Below are positions 1 through 8,530 of a stretch of DNA of 64,000 bases, piece after piece. Within the stretch, counting starts at the first letter, position 1. Each line of letters opens with the position of its first letter. Both the position numbers and the translations under genes were made by a program. This DNA is from Wenjunlia vitaminophila DSM 41686 (lineage in GTDB: Bacteria; Actinomycetota; Actinomycetes; Streptomycetales; Streptomycetaceae), in contig NZ_KB904654.1 of the NCBI RefSeq assembly GCF_000380165.1, forward strand, positions 1-64,000, written 5' to 3'. The notes under the pieces are model-generated. The model saw only the letters and a program-made list of their open reading frames with translations, was not told where the DNA came from and did not search any database.

Positions 1-94
1 TACGAGGACGACCCTCCGCCTTGCGATCGCACGCACCAGACGCCGCGACCCCCGCCCTCCGGGCGGACGGCGCTACTTATCAGACAGGCCCTAG
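1..94. mobile_element. Right part of MITE-like element, copy 1 (truncated by window start)
   Basis: These 94 bases match positions 9959-10052 exactly. The segment ends in TTATCAGACAGGCCCTAG, the right terminal inverted repeat of the complete copy at 9872-10052. The left end lies outside the window. The final CTAG supplies the TAG stop codon of the DUF3710 gene on the minus strand. No transposase is present, so this is a non-autonomous element. Confidence 0.85.
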
Positions 95-867
95 TGGACC
101 TCAGTGATCTCCGGGCCCCGCCGGAACGGGTCGAGGTTCTGCGCGGAGAAGCGGCCCTCCCCGTCCTCTCCCTGCTGGGTGGCCTCCGGCACCATCTGGG
201 CGTCCTCGGGGAGCTTGAGCACGATGGGGTCGCGCGGGGCCATCGGCGCCTCGCCACGGACCACCACGGTGTCCCGCAGGATCTGCTCCAGCAGCCCGGC
301 GGACTCGGGTTGCACCGCGCCCTGGCCGGAGATGACCCCGCGCAGGAACCAGCGGGGGCCGTCCACACCCACGAAGCGCACCAGTTGCACGCCGTTGGTG
401 CCGTCCGGGAGCTGCACCGGCACCCGGGCCCGCAGCTCCCAGCCCAGGGGCCCCTCGACCTCGTCGACGACCCCGCCCTGCTGGGTGATGCCGGAGGCGA
501 TCTCGTCCCGGACCTCTCCCCAGATGCCCTCGGAACGCGGAGCGGCGAACGCCTGGAGCTGGATGGCGCTGTTCTGGAGCACCACGGTGGCCGCGACGAT
601 GGCGTCACCGGCCACCTCCACCCTCAGCTCCATGCCCTCCACCCCGGGCACGTAGAGGCCTCCGAGGTTGACCCGGCCCTTGCCCGGCTCACTGACCTCG
701 GAGATGTCCCAGGGCCCTTCGGGGCGCGGCGCTGCGGGGAGGTTCACCCGGCGCGGCTCGTCCTCCGGCGCCTCCTCCTCGGCGTCGTCCGCCGACTGAT
801 CCCGGTCCAGCGAGCTCTCGGACTGCTCAGGAGCCTCTGTGCTCTTACTGCGGCGACGACGGAACAC
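91..867 (-). CDS. DUF3710 family protein
   Basis: A 258-residue protein of the actinobacterial DUF3710 family, whose biochemical function is unknown. Residues 1-45 are highly charged and low in complexity, with Arg/Lys first and then a run of Glu and Asp. The folded domain follows from about residue 50 to the end. I see no signal peptide or membrane segment, so it is probably cytoplasmic. It lies one base downstream of dut and is probably co-transcribed with it and the thioesterase gene; the dut-DUF3710 pairing is common in actinobacteria. Its TAG stop coincides with the CTAG boundary of the mobile element at 1-94, so an insertion has replaced everything 3' of the stop. Family assignment rests on sequence character and on the dut neighbour. 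Confidence 0.8.
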   Translation of the reverse strand: MFRRRRSKSTEAPEQSESSLDRDQSADDAEEEAPEDEPRRVNLPAAPRPEGPWDISEVSEPGKGRVNLGGLYVPGVEGMELRVEVAGDAIVAATVVLQNSAIQLQAFAAPRSEGIWGEVRDEIASGITQQGGVVDEVEGPLGWELRARVPVQLPDGTNGVQLVRFVGVDGPRWFLRGVISGQGAVQPESAGLLEQILRDTVVVRGEAPMAPRDPIVLKLPEDAQMVPEATQQGEDGEGRFSAQNLDPFRRGPEITEVH

Positions 868-868
868 G

Positions 869-1408
869 TCACTGTCCTTCCCGGTCTACGACGACCGAAG
901 AGTATCCATTCCCGCCGGTCCGGCCGCCAACCGCGGCGTCGGCGGTCAGATCGGCGTGGCCGCCGGTGGAGCCGAGGCCGTCCTCGGCCCTGGCCGAGCC
1001 CGGCAGCCGCGCCACCTCGTGGAAACGCACCAGCTCGACCCGCTGGACGACCATCTGGGCGACGCGGTCCCCCCGGCGGAAGACGACCCGCTCGCGCGGG
1101 TCCAGATTGACCACGATCACCTTGATCTCTCCACGGTACCCGGCGTCGATCGTTCCCGGTGCGTTCACCATGGAGACCCCGCACCTGGCGGCGAGTCCCG
1201 ACCTGGGGTGCACGAACGCGGCGTAGCCGGCCGGCAACGCGATGGCGATCCCGGTGCGCAGCACCGCGCGCTCCCCGGGGTCCAGCTCGGCGTCCTCCGC
1301 GGTGCGCAGGTCCACCCCGGCGTCCCCGGGGTGGGCGTACTCGGGCAGCGGCAGCTCCGGGTCGAGCCGCCGGACCAGCACGTCCACGGGCGAGGCACCC
1401 GGCCGCAT
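869..1408 (-). CDS. dut: dUTP diphosphatase (dUTPase)
   Basis: Hydrolyses dUTP to dUMP and diphosphate, keeping uracil out of DNA and supplying dUMP for thymidylate synthesis. The trimeric dUTPase motifs are readable in order: HPGDAGVDL near residue 25, HPRSGLAAR near residue 67, [13 protein letters not shown] near residue 84, [10 protein letters not shown] near residue 112, and a C-terminal GSTGG loop. The 179-residue chain runs about 25 residues past the glycine-rich motif, somewhat longer than typical bacterial forms. The start codon overlaps the stop codon of the upstream thioesterase gene (TGATG), which suggests translational coupling. DUF3710 follows immediately. Confidence 0.96.
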   Translation of the reverse strand: MRPGASPVDVLVRRLDPELPLPEYAHPGDAGVDLRTAEDAELDPGERAVLRTGIAIALPAGYAAFVHPRSGLAARCGVSMVNAPGTIDAGYRGEIKVIVVNLDPRERVVFRRGDRVAQMVVQRVELVRFHEVARLPGSARAEDGLGSTGGHADLTADAAVGGRTGGNGYSSVVVDREGQ

Positions 1409-2013
1409 CAGGGGTTCACCTCGAAAGCCCGGTCAGCGGCGATCCCGGGCCGGTCGCGGAGCACGGCCTCCACGTCCTCGGCCCGGCCGTGCGTGGTGAA
1501 GTGCGCCATGGGGACCTCGACGTACAGCGCGTCCGCGCGTACCGCGAGCGGGCCCTGCGGGCTCCCGATCCTTGCCTCGGCGGTGGAGTAGATCTTCCGC
1601 CGGTGCACGGCGGTGCAGCGTGCCGACAGGTGCAGCACCGCGTCCACCGGCACCGGGAGCAGGTAGTCGGTCTCCAGCCGGCGGGTCACGGCCACCGCCC
1701 GGAGCATCCAGTTCACCGCCCCGAGGACCTCGTCCAGCGCGCTGGCCAGGACCCCACCGTGGGCCAGGCCCGGGGCGCCCTGGTGGTCGCCCTGCAGCCG
1801 GAGCTCCGCGGTGACGGCGACGCCGTCACTGGCCCTGCTCACCAGGTGCAGCCCGTGCGGGTGCCGGGGGCCGCAGCCGAAGCACTGGTCGTAGTGGGAG
1901 CCGAGCAACGTGCCGGGGGCCGGTGCGTCGGGGTGCCGAACCGGTTCCTCGGCCTCGGGGGGAGGGGTCAGCGCCGCCCCGGCGGGCGCGTCGGATGCAG
2001 TTGGTCCACTCAC
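1408..2013 (-). CDS. PaaI-type hotdog-fold thioesterase
   Basis: About 201 residues with the hotdog thioesterase features of the PaaI/YiiD type: an N-terminal Cys-rich signature [12 protein letters not shown] near residue 45 and the central [11 protein letters not shown] segment near residue 85. The family hydrolyses acyl-CoA thioesters; this substrate is unknown. The start is taken as GTG 2013 because the frame upstream is only read-through with no coding character. Another GTG a few codons upstream (PTVVSAG region) is also possible. The gene overlaps dut by a TGATG junction. A perfect CTACCG-T-CGGTAG palindrome lies just upstream, in the promoter region shared with the divergent SDR gene. 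Confidence 0.82.
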   Translation of the reverse strand: MSGPTASDAPAGAALTPPPEAEEPVRHPDAPAPGTLLGSHYDQCFGCGPRHPHGLHLVSRASDGVAVTAELRLQGDHQGAPGLAHGGVLASALDEVLGAVNWMLRAVAVTRRLETDYLLPVPVDAVLHLSARCTAVHRRKIYSTAEARIGSPQGPLAVRADALYVEVPMAHFTTHGRAEDVEAVLRDRPGIAADRAFEVNP

Positions 2014-2024
2014 GCCTGCTGACA

Positions 2025-2037
2025 CTACCGTCGGTAG
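2025..2037. promoter_or_regulatory. Perfect palindrome CTACCG-T-CGGTAG, candidate TetR-type operator
   Basis: A 13-bp perfect inverted repeat sits in the 114-bp gap between the thioesterase gene (minus) and the SDR gene (plus). Its form, TACCGNCGGTA, resembles operators of many actinobacterial TetR-family repressors. No TetR gene is adjacent, so the regulator would act from elsewhere. Function is inferred from sequence and position only. Confidence 0.45.
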
Positions 2038-2127
2038 CGCACTTGCCGAAGGCAGGATCTTTTCCGGCCCGGTGTCCGTTGCCCCCTTCAGGCCGATCGC
2101 CCACCCGTCCGTCCCCGGAGTCGCCCC

Positions 2128-3009
2128 ATGACCAAGTCCGTCGTCGTCACGGGTGCCAACAGCGGCATCGGTCTGGCCGTCGCGCTGGAGCTGGCCCACG
2201 CCGGGTTCGACGTGATCGGCACGGTCAGGACGGCGGAGAAGGCGGCAGCGCTGCGGGAGGAGGCCGAACGGACCGGCACCGCGGTGCGGACGGTGCTGCT
2301 GGACGTCTCCGACGCCACCTCCACGGTGTGCGCGTTCACCGAGGTCGCCCAGATGACCAACGGCGGGCCCTGGGCCGTGGTGAACAACGCCGGCGTGGCC
2401 CAGCCGGGGGCGGTTGAGGACGTGGACGACGAGCGGGTGCGGCGGCAGCTCGAGATCAACCTGGTGGCGCCGGCGCGGATCGCCCGCCTGGTGCTGCCGC
2501 AGATGAGGCAGCGGCGCGGCGGGCGGATCGTGAACATCTCCTCGGTGTCCGGACGGATGTCGATCCCGCTGTTGGGTTGGTACTGCGCGAGCAAGCAGGG
2601 GCTGGCCGCGGTGACGGACGCGCTGCGGATGGAGGCCGCGCCGTTCGGCGTGAGGGTCACGCTCATCGAGCCGGGGGCGTTCGGCACGGGGATCTGGGAA
2701 CGCGGCATGGCCCTGCTGCCGCAGCGGCAGCAGTCGGCCTACCGGGACCAGTACGAGGGCGCGCGCGAGCTGCTGCGGAACGCGGGCGACCTGCCGGGGC
2801 CGCGGCCGGTCGCCAGGACGGTCCTGCGGGCGCTGCGGGCCCGCCGTCCCCAGCCGCGTTACCTGGTGGGCGGCGTCGCGCGGGGGCAGGCCGCGCTGGA
2901 CGCGCTGGCGCCCACGGCGGCGTCGGACTGGGCCAAGTCCGTGGCGGTGGGGTTGCGCACCCCACCGGCCCGGGTGTCCAGGGCGCTGGGGCTGCTGCGG
3001 GGCCAGTGA
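2128..3009 (+). CDS. Short-chain dehydrogenase/reductase (classical SDR)
   Basis: A 293-residue NAD(P)-dependent oxidoreductase with a Rossmann fold. Visible classical SDR motifs are the cofactor loop TGANSGIG at residues 8-15, NNAG near residue 88, the catalytic serine in NISSVSG near residue 138 and the YCASK catalytic Tyr/Lys near residue 151. The residue pattern after the glycine loop (GTVRTAEK) is typical of NADP-preferring enzymes. The C-terminal 45 residues extend past the SDR core and are Ala/Arg-rich. The gene is divergent from the thioesterase-dut operon and shares a palindromic candidate operator with it. The substrate cannot be deduced. Confidence 0.9.
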   Translation: MTKSVVVTGANSGIGLAVALELAHAGFDVIGTVRTAEKAAALREEAERTGTAVRTVLLDVSDATSTVCAFTEVAQMTNGGPWAVVNNAGVAQPGAVEDVDDERVRRQLEINLVAPARIARLVLPQMRQRRGGRIVNISSVSGRMSIPLLGWYCASKQGLAAVTDALRMEAAPFGVRVTLIEPGAFGTGIWERGMALLPQRQQSAYRDQYEGARELLRNAGDLPGPRPVARTVLRALRARRPQPRYLVGGVARGQAALDALAPTAASDWAKSVAVGLRTPPARVSRALGLLRGQ

Positions 3010-3165
3010 GCGCCGGCGTCCCGGGCCGTGCTCGGTCCCGGGTTCCGTGGGGCGTGGTGCGCCGACGGTCCGCCGCCCCGTGTGCGGCCTGGACGGCCGC
3101 CCGGGCGTGTCCGGGGGCGGACGGGCGGTGCGACCCCACCGTGCGCGGCATGCCAAGCTGTGGTC

Positions 3166-3612
3166 ATGCAGTCCTACGAGGAACGCCTCACCGTGTCCCG
3201 GTCCTGGTGGGTGATCGCCTTGGTGACCGGGGCCTGTCTCGGTCTGGTCGTCCTGCCGCTGGGGACGGTTCCGGCGCTGCTGGGGCTGGTCGGCGGGGTG
3301 GTCGCGGCAGCCGTCGCGGTGAGCGCCTACGGCTCGGCGCGCATCCGCGTGGTGCAGGGGTCGCTGGTCGCCGGTCCGGCACGGGTCCCGGCGTACGCGC
3401 TGGGCGAGGCCCAGGCGCTGGACCCGCAGGAGGCCACCGCGTGGCGGTCGCACCGGGCCGATCCACGTGCCTTCATGCTGCTGCGGGCGTACATCCCGAC
3501 GGCGGTCCGGGTGGAGATCGTCGATCCCGAGGACCCCACGCCATACCTCTACCTGTCCACCCGGCACCCGGAGCGCCTGGTGGCCGCGCTGGGCAAGGCT
3601 CCTGACGCCTGA
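3166..3612 (+). CDS. DUF3093 membrane protein
   Basis: A 148-residue actinobacterial DUF3093 protein. Residues 10-30 (WWVIALVTGACLGLVVLPLG) and 33-53 form two hydrophobic membrane segments. A soluble C-terminal part follows, containing a conserved-looking stretch around YIPTAVRVEI and YLYLSTRHPE. The function is unknown. In actinobacteria the family is often found near dut, which fits here. The start ATG 3166 is chosen because the longer reading frame upstream is low-complexity and overlaps the SDR 3' region. A perfect 19-bp hairpin follows the stop. Confidence 0.82.
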   Translation: MQSYEERLTVSRSWWVIALVTGACLGLVVLPLGTVPALLGLVGGVVAAAVAVSAYGSARIRVVQGSLVAGPARVPAYALGEAQALDPQEATAWRSHRADPRAFMLLRAYIPTAVRVEIVDPEDPTPYLYLSTRHPERLVAALGKAPDA

Positions 3613-3638
3613 GGCCCACCGCACGCCCGAGGAGCTGC

Positions 3639-3689
3639 CCGTCCCCGTCCCCCGGGCGCGGGGCACCGCTGCCCGGGGGACGGGGACGG
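3639..3689. terminator. Strong GC hairpin between convergent genes
   Basis: A perfect 19-bp stem (3639-3657 with 3671-3689, beginning CCGTCCCCGTCC) and a 13-nt loop lie between the convergent DUF3093 and EcsC-like genes. There is no T-run, as is common for actinobacterial terminators. It is likely bidirectional. Confidence 0.7.
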
Positions 3690-3698
3690 GGACGGCAG

Positions 3699-4652
3699 TT
3701 ACCCGGGGAGTTCTTCCCGACCCGGCCAGGGGGAGTTGGCCGGGGCGAGCTGGTCCCAGGGAACGGCACGGGAGCGCAGGTCCGCACGGATCTCGGCGGC
3801 GAGCCGCCGGGTGTCGCGGCGGTTCACCACACCGCCGATGGCCGCTCCGATCAGGAACGGCGCCAGGGTGGGCAGGTTCCGCAGGGTGCGTTTGAACAGT
3901 CGCTGCCGCAGTTCCCGTTTGAGCTGGGCGCTGAGGGCCGCGGCGATGCTGCCCTGCTTGAGCACGTCCACGCCCCTGCGGTTCGCCCAGGCGCCGACGT
4001 AGGCGTAGGCGCGTTGGGTGGTGGTTCCGGGCGGGCGGAGCCCGTAGACCTCGTGGAGCTCGGCGATGAGCCTGATCTCCACCGCGGCAACACCCAGGGT
4101 CTCGGTGGCCAGCTCCACCGTCATGGCGGGGGGCACGGGCAGGGACGCCGCCGCGCCGACCCCGGCTCCGACGGTCGCCGTGCCCCGGGCCGCCGCGGTG
4201 ACCAGCCGGTCGGCGAGCTGCTCGGCGTCGAGGCCGGGGAACCGTTCGCGGAGTGTGGCCAGGTCACGGACCGGGATGCGGGGCGCGGCCTGGAGCAGCC
4301 GCTCGGTGAGCGCGGCCAGGCTGACCTTCCGGCCGGTGCTGGTCTCCGGTGCCGCCGGGACACCGCCCCCGGCGAGGACGGCCCAGTCGTGCTCGGCCGG
4401 ACCGTCCAGCACGGCACCGCCGTCGGCCCCGGCCTGCCCGGTCCTGTTCCGGCCGGCCCTGATCCTGCTGAGCCCGGCCCTGCCGACGCGCCGGACCGCG
4501 AGCGAGGCCGTGCGCCGTCCTCGCTCGCTGTTGACGTCGGCTTGCTGGTCCGTGGGGGACGCACCCTGTCGGGGCACGGCGGCGCCGGCGGGCAGGACGG
4601 CCGCGCCGTCCCCCGTCGTCCGCTGCTGGTCGACGCGGTCCTCGTCCACCAC
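3699..4652 (-). CDS. Conserved hypothetical protein, EcsC-like
   Basis: A 317-residue protein. The first roughly 110 residues are low in complexity (Ala, Gly, Arg, Asp) and probably disordered. Residues 110-310 form the folded part, with a glycine/alanine-rich stretch (VGAGVGAAASLPVPPAM, near residue 190) and a short hydrophobic segment (LAPFLIGAAIGGVVNRRDT, near residue 275). These resemble the amphipathic, Gly-rich helices of EcsC-like proteins, a family linked to membranes without a settled activity. It is adjacent to, and in the same direction as, the DUF4193 gene 11 bases upstream, suggesting an operon. The exact start within the disordered N-terminus is uncertain. Confidence 0.55.
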   Translation of the reverse strand: MVDEDRVDQQRTTGDGAAVLPAGAAVPRQGASPTDQQADVNSERGRRTASLAVRRVGRAGLSRIRAGRNRTGQAGADGGAVLDGPAEHDWAVLAGGGVPAAPETSTGRKVSLAALTERLLQAAPRIPVRDLATLRERFPGLDAEQLADRLVTAAARGTATVGAGVGAAASLPVPPAMTVELATETLGVAAVEIRLIAELHEVYGLRPPGTTTQRAYAYVGAWANRRGVDVLKQGSIAAALSAQLKRELRQRLFKRTLRNLPTLAPFLIGAAIGGVVNRRDTRRLAAEIRADLRSRAVPWDQLAPANSPWPGREELPG

Positions 4653-4663
4653 GGCTGCCCTGC

Positions 4664-4963
4664 TCAGGCCGCGCAGTCGCGGCAGATCGGCTGGCCGTTC
4701 TTCTCCTTCGCGAGCTGGCTCCTGTGGTGCACCAGGAAGCAGCTCATGCAGGTGAACTCGTCGGCCTGCCGGGGCAGCACGCGAACCGACAACTCCTCGT
4801 TGGACAGGTCCGCGCCGGGGAGCTCGAGGTTCTCCGCCTGCTCGAACTCGTCCACGTCAACCGTCGAGGTGGACTTGTCGGCCCGCCGGGCCTTCAGTTC
4901 CTCGATGCTGTCCTCGTTGAGGTCGTCATCGGTCTTGCGTGGGGTGTCGTAATCCGTTGCCAT
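4664..4963 (-). CDS. DUF4193 zinc-ribbon-like protein
   Basis: A 99-residue acidic protein of the actinobacterial DUF4193 family. The N-terminal two thirds are rich in Asp, Glu and Leu. The C-terminus carries a treble-clef or zinc-ribbon signature: FTCMSC near residue 74 and ICRDC near residue 95, giving CxxC...CxxC. The family is small, conserved and of unknown function; a role in transcription or RNA binding is only a guess. A good ribosome site (GGGGGAGAGG) precedes ATG 4963. The EcsC-like gene follows closely on the same strand. Confidence 0.85.
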   Translation of the reverse strand: MATDYDTPRKTDDDLNEDSIEELKARRADKSTSTVDVDEFEQAENLELPGADLSNEELSVRVLPRQADEFTCMSCFLVHHRSQLAKEKNGQPICRDCAA

Positions 4964-5674
4964 GTCGCCTCTCCCCCTCCGGGTGTTTGCGGTATCTCCA
5001 GCGCACGTAACGCGTGAGAGGCCGGACTTGTGCCCGACCCGAAGCGGAGATTTTGCCCTAACTCAAGTCCTGTTACTCAATCGACACCCAACCGCACCCC
5101 CGAAGAGGTGATCAGTGGTGGGGGTCAGGGGCACCGTGGGCGGTGAAGCCAACGCACCGTCGGGGCGCTTCATCGTGTACTTCCCGTGATCATGCCCATC
5201 GAAAACTCCCGGGCTCCACGGTCTTGACAGCACGCCCGACCGGCACGCCAAACCCCTCCAGTAGAGGGTTTCAACGCCGCGGCCGGGGCAGCCTACTCCA
5301 CCCCGCACCCCGTCTCGACACCTGGTGAGCGAACACACTGAGTGATCAGCCGCTCGGCCGGAAGCCGACGCCGACGCCTCACCCGCGCCCACCGACCGCA
5401 CATGCTCGACCACTCCAGGCGACGAAAAAGAATGACCGGAAACTCATGTGTGATCGCTCACATCGATTCGATCAAGGGGAAGAAGTCCGATTGCGCCCGA
5501 TAAGGGAAGCCGCCGGCATGGAGCGACCGTGGACCCCCACCGAACCCGAAAGCCGCACCCGGCCGGGCACGAAAAGGGGGTGGGAGAACCGCCCATTCCG
5601 CCCGGTCGGAAACACCCGCGCTGCTTCGGTCACGGCCGGCCCGTGCCCGCCCCGGCCCCCCGGGTCCGTACCGG
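4964..5674. other. 711-bp intergenic region, no convincing gene
   Basis: The region lies between the DUF4193 start and the cutS stop. It is less GC-rich than its surroundings around 5030-5260 and 5410-5500. Short open frames exist (for example plus 5446-5688) but lack a convincing ribosome site or protein-like composition. A TTGACA hexamer at 5224-5229 on the plus strand has no good -10 partner. An inverted CACGG/CCGTG pair near 5630 could contribute to cutS termination. It may hold a small RNA, but nothing proves this. Confidence 0.4.
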
Positions 5675-6964
5675 TCAGCACGGGATGACCACGCGCATGT
5701 CGAGGCCACCGCCGGGGCGTGGCACCGCCGCGATGGTGCCGCCGTGCGCCCTGACCACGGACCGCACGATGGACAGGCCGAGGCCGACTCCCTTGTCGCT
5801 CCCGGTGCGGTCAGTGCGCAGCCTGCGGAACGGCTCGAACAGGCTGTCCACCTCGTACCCCGGCACCATCGGTCCGGTGTTCGACACTTCGAGCACGGCC
5901 TGACCTCCGCTCTTGCCGCTGCTGATGCTCACCCATCCGTTTTCGGCCACGTTGTAGCGGACCGCGTTCTGCACCAGGTTCAGTGCGATCCGTTCCAGCA
6001 GCACCCCGTTGCCCTGCACCACGGCGGTCTCCAGGCTGCTGCGGAGCTCCACGCCGCGGTTCTCGGCCTCGCTCCTGGCCTGTTCCAGCGCCTGGACGGC
6101 CACCTCGGCCAGGTCCACCGGCTTGCGGTCGGTGAGCTCGTTCTCACTCCGCGCCAGCAGCAGCAGGCCCTCCACGAGCTGTTCGCTGCGTTCGTTGGTG
6201 GCCAGCAGGGTCTTGCCGAGCTGCTGGACGTCCGGCGACGCCTGCGGGTCGGCGAGCTGCACCTCCAGCAGGGTGCGGTTGATCGCCAGCGGGGTCCGCA
6301 GCTCATGGGAGGCGTTGGCGACGAACCTGCGCTGGGAGTCGAACGAACGGTCAAGCCGGTCCAGCATGTCGTCGAAGGTGTCCGCGAGCTCCTTCAGCTC
6401 GTCGTCCGGGCCGTCGAGCTCGATCCTGCGGTGCAGTTCCGCGCCCGCGACGCTGCGCGCCATCCGGGTGATCCGGCCCAGCGGGTGCAGCACCCGCCCG
6501 GCCATCCCGTACCCGAAGGCGAAGGCGGCCACGGTCAGCCCCAGCAGCGCGAGGAGCGACCTGCGCAGCAGCGCGTCGAGCGCCTCCTCCCGCTGCAGCG
6601 CCATGTACTCGGCCGTGCAGCGTTGCAGGTCGCTCTGCTCCACGGTGCCCCCGTCGGCGTACTTCTGGCACACCTCGCTGGTGAACGTGACCGTGCCCTC
6701 GAAGCGGAACGGCAGCGGGCTGCTGACGTCCACGCTCCTGGCCACCAGCCAGTAGATCAGCGCCACCAGCAGGATGCCGGCCATCAGGAACATCCCGCCG
6801 TACAGGACGGTGAGCCGGAACCGGATGGTCGGCCGCAGCCAGGGGATGCGGGGCGGCGGCGGCGGGTCCCAGGCGGGCTTGGGCGGCACCGGCCGGGGGA
6901 CCGCGCTCCTCCGCACCGCGTTGGACGGCGGTGCGCTGGGCCTGGGCGGGGGGAAGGTGGTCAC
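5675..6964 (-). CDS. cutS: Sensor histidine kinase CutS
   Basis: A 429-residue membrane histidine kinase, partner of the adjacent response regulator. The proline-rich N-terminus is followed by TM1 (residues 33-57, LTVLYGGMFLMAGILLVALIYW). An extracytoplasmic loop of about 60 residues has exactly two cysteines (EVCQK and QRCTA). Next come TM2 near residue 120, a HAMP domain, the HisKA phosphorylation site NASHELRTPLA and the HATPase N-box NLVQNAVRYN with GVGLGLSIV. In Streptomyces, CutS is reported to sense extracytoplasmic redox or disulfide state through two conserved cysteines; their presence here supports the name. GTG 6964 is chosen, five bases after the cutR stop, rather than the longer frame overlapping cutR. 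Confidence 0.88.
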   Translation of the reverse strand: MTTFPPPRPSAPPSNAVRRSAVPRPVPPKPAWDPPPPPRIPWLRPTIRFRLTVLYGGMFLMAGILLVALIYWLVARSVDVSSPLPFRFEGTVTFTSEVCQKYADGGTVEQSDLQRCTAEYMALQREEALDALLRRSLLALLGLTVAAFAFGYGMAGRVLHPLGRITRMARSVAGAELHRRIELDGPDDELKELADTFDDMLDRLDRSFDSQRRFVANASHELRTPLAINRTLLEVQLADPQASPDVQQLGKTLLATNERSEQLVEGLLLLARSENELTDRKPVDLAEVAVQALEQARSEAENRGVELRSSLETAVVQGNGVLLERIALNLVQNAVRYNVAENGWVSISSGKSGGQAVLEVSNTGPMVPGYEVDSLFEPFRRLRTDRTGSDKGVGLGLSIVRSVVRAHGGTIAAVPRPGGGLDMRVVIPC

Positions 6965-6969
6965 GGCCC

Positions 6970-7623
6970 TCAGATCCGGTAGCCCGAGCCGGGGACGGTC
7001 ATGATCACGGCAGGCTCGCCGAGCTTGCGGCGCAGCGTCATCACGGTGACCCGCACGACGTTGGTGAACGGGTCCGTGTGCTCGTCCCACGCCTTCTCCA
7101 GCAACTGCTCGGCGGAGACCACGGCGCCCTCACCGCGCATCAGCACCTCCAGCACCGCGAACTCCTTCGGCGCGAGCTGCACCACCCGCCCGTCGCGCCG
7201 CACCTCGCGCCGGCTGGGGTCCAGCCGGATGCCGGCCCGCTCCAGCACCGGGGGCAGCGGCGCGGTGCTGCGCCGGCCGAGCGCCCGGACCCGGGCCACC
7301 AGCTCGGCGAACGCGAAGGGCTTGGGCAGGTAGTCGTCGGCGCCCAGCTCGAGCCCCTCCACCCGGTCGCTGATGTCCCCCGAGGCGGTGAGCATCAGCA
7401 CCCTGGTGGGCAGTCCCAGCCGCACCAGCTCTCGGCACACCTCGTCACCGTGGACCAACGGCAGGTCACGGTCGAGGACGACGACGTCGTAGTCGTTGAC
7501 ACCGATCCGCTCGAGGGCGGCCTGGCCGTCGTAGACCACGTCCACGGCCATGGCCTCCCGGCGCAGACCGGTGGCCACCGCATCGGCGAGCAACTGCTCG
7601 TCCTCGACGACGAGAACCCGCAA
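6970..7623 (-). CDS. cutR: Response regulator CutR (OmpR/PhoB family)
   Basis: A 217-residue DNA-binding response regulator. The receiver domain (1-120) has the acidic pair VVEDE, the phospho-acceptor Asp in VVLDRDLP near residue 51, the conserved Thr in LMLTASG and Lys in LPKPF. A winged-helix output domain occupies about 125-217 (VFTNVVRVTVMTLRRKL-like region, ending in GSGYRI). The start is TTG 7623, supported by a GGAAGG ribosome site 8 bases upstream. It is co-transcribed with cutS. In Streptomyces the pair influences antibiotic production and envelope quality control; carrying that role over here is inference from synteny and domain architecture. Confidence 0.88.
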   Translation of the reverse strand: MRVLVVEDEQLLADAVATGLRREAMAVDVVYDGQAALERIGVNDYDVVVLDRDLPLVHGDEVCRELVRLGLPTRVLMLTASGDISDRVEGLELGADDYLPKPFAFAELVARVRALGRRSTAPLPPVLERAGIRLDPSRREVRRDGRVVQLAPKEFAVLEVLMRGEGAVVSAEQLLEKAWDEHTDPFTNVVRVTVMTLRRKLGEPAVIMTVPGSGYRI

Positions 7624-8163
7624 CGGGCTGTCCTTCCTGTTCGTTCGACGCTTTTCGTTCGGCCCGGTCGGCCTGGCCGGCCAGGGCAGTCGCCGGTCGC
7701 CGGCGGTGCCTGGACCGTCGGCTCGGCTCCTGGCCGCGGCGGCCCAAAGGCCCGGCGCAGCCGACCCCGGTGACCCTCGCGCCAGAGGCCGAGCGGAGCC
7801 GACGGTGACTCCATCGTGCCTCCCCCCACCGTAAGGCGGAGGTAAGCCGTTGCGGGAACGATCCGCTGCTCACCCGGGCACCGCCACGGCCAGCCCGGAC
7901 CGGAGTCCCCAGCCCGGCGCGGCACCGCGGGGCCCACGGAGTGTGACCTTTTTCCTCGTGGGATGAGGTTTTGCCTCCGGGATGCGTGGGGAAGAGCCCT
8001 GGCAACCCGCGACCAGCGGCGCCGGAGGACCGAGCGCACCGCGCAGGGAACAACCGTGAGCACACACCCGGCTACCGTCCGGGTTCCGGGGTTCCAACCC
8101 CCATCCGATCAAGACGCCGAACACGTGGACACGTGTCACCGACCGTGAACAGGGGGCGCCACC
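7624..8163. other. 540-bp intergenic region between cutR and a small divergent gene
   Basis: It must hold the cutRS promoter (minus) and the promoter of the small gene at 8164 (plus). The stretch 7945-7980 is relatively T-rich (TGTGACCTTTTTCCTC) and is the best place for promoter elements. I see no protein-coding signal, tRNA or clear operator. Confidence 0.4.
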
Positions 8164-8334
8164 ATGGACGCGTTCACCGCAGGCATCCTGCACCGCATAC
8201 GCAGCACCGAGATCGCCCTGCGCGACGCGCTCCGGTCAGGCGACGACTTCCTCGCGGAAGTCGAGCAGGCCGAGCTCGAGGACCTCCACCGGCTCGCCGC
8301 CGAGCACGGGGTGTGCGTACCGCAGGGCACCTGA
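8164..8334 (+). CDS. Small acidic helical protein, 56 residues
   Basis: A short reading frame starting ATG 8164 with an AGGGGG ribosome site about 8 bases upstream (8150-8155) and ending TGA 8332-8334. The predicted protein begins MDAFTAGILHRIRSTEIAL and ends GVCVPQGT. It is rich in Leu, Glu, Ala and Asp with heptad-like spacing (LAEVEQAELEDLHRLAAEHG), so it is probably one or two amphipathic helices. Third codon positions are almost all G or C, supporting real coding. Its function is unknown. Its position beside cutRS, on the opposite strand, invites a regulatory or adaptor role, but that is speculation. Confidence 0.65.
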   Translation: MDAFTAGILHRIRSTEIALRDALRSGDDFLAEVEQAELEDLHRLAAEHGVCVPQGT

Positions 8335-8530
8335 CGCTCCTCCAGTCGGTGTGAGGCGGTGCGTGGGCCCGCGGGTGCGGGGTGCCGCCCGGACAGGGCA
8401 GACTTGGCCCGCGACCACCGCCGGGCCCCCGCGGGGGAACTGGCTGATCGCGCGCGTCCCGGGGGCCGGGCGAGCCCGGCCGGCACCGGCGGCTCACACA
8501 CTGACGCACAGCAACGGGGGGATGCCGTCC

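Noticed and set aside
1408-3666. Minus-strand open frame of 752 codons covering the thioesterase and upstream sequence
   Set aside because: Only the last 201 codons look like protein (hotdog thioesterase). The rest runs antisense to the SDR and DUF3093 genes with low-complexity composition.
5446-5688. Small plus-strand gene of 80 codons
   Set aside because: No ribosome site and charged, low-complexity sequence overlapping the cutS 3' end.
8085-8120. tRNA-like T-arm (GGGGTTCCAACCCCC)
   Set aside because: The arms for acceptor, D and anticodon stems are absent; the hairpin alone does not make a tRNA.
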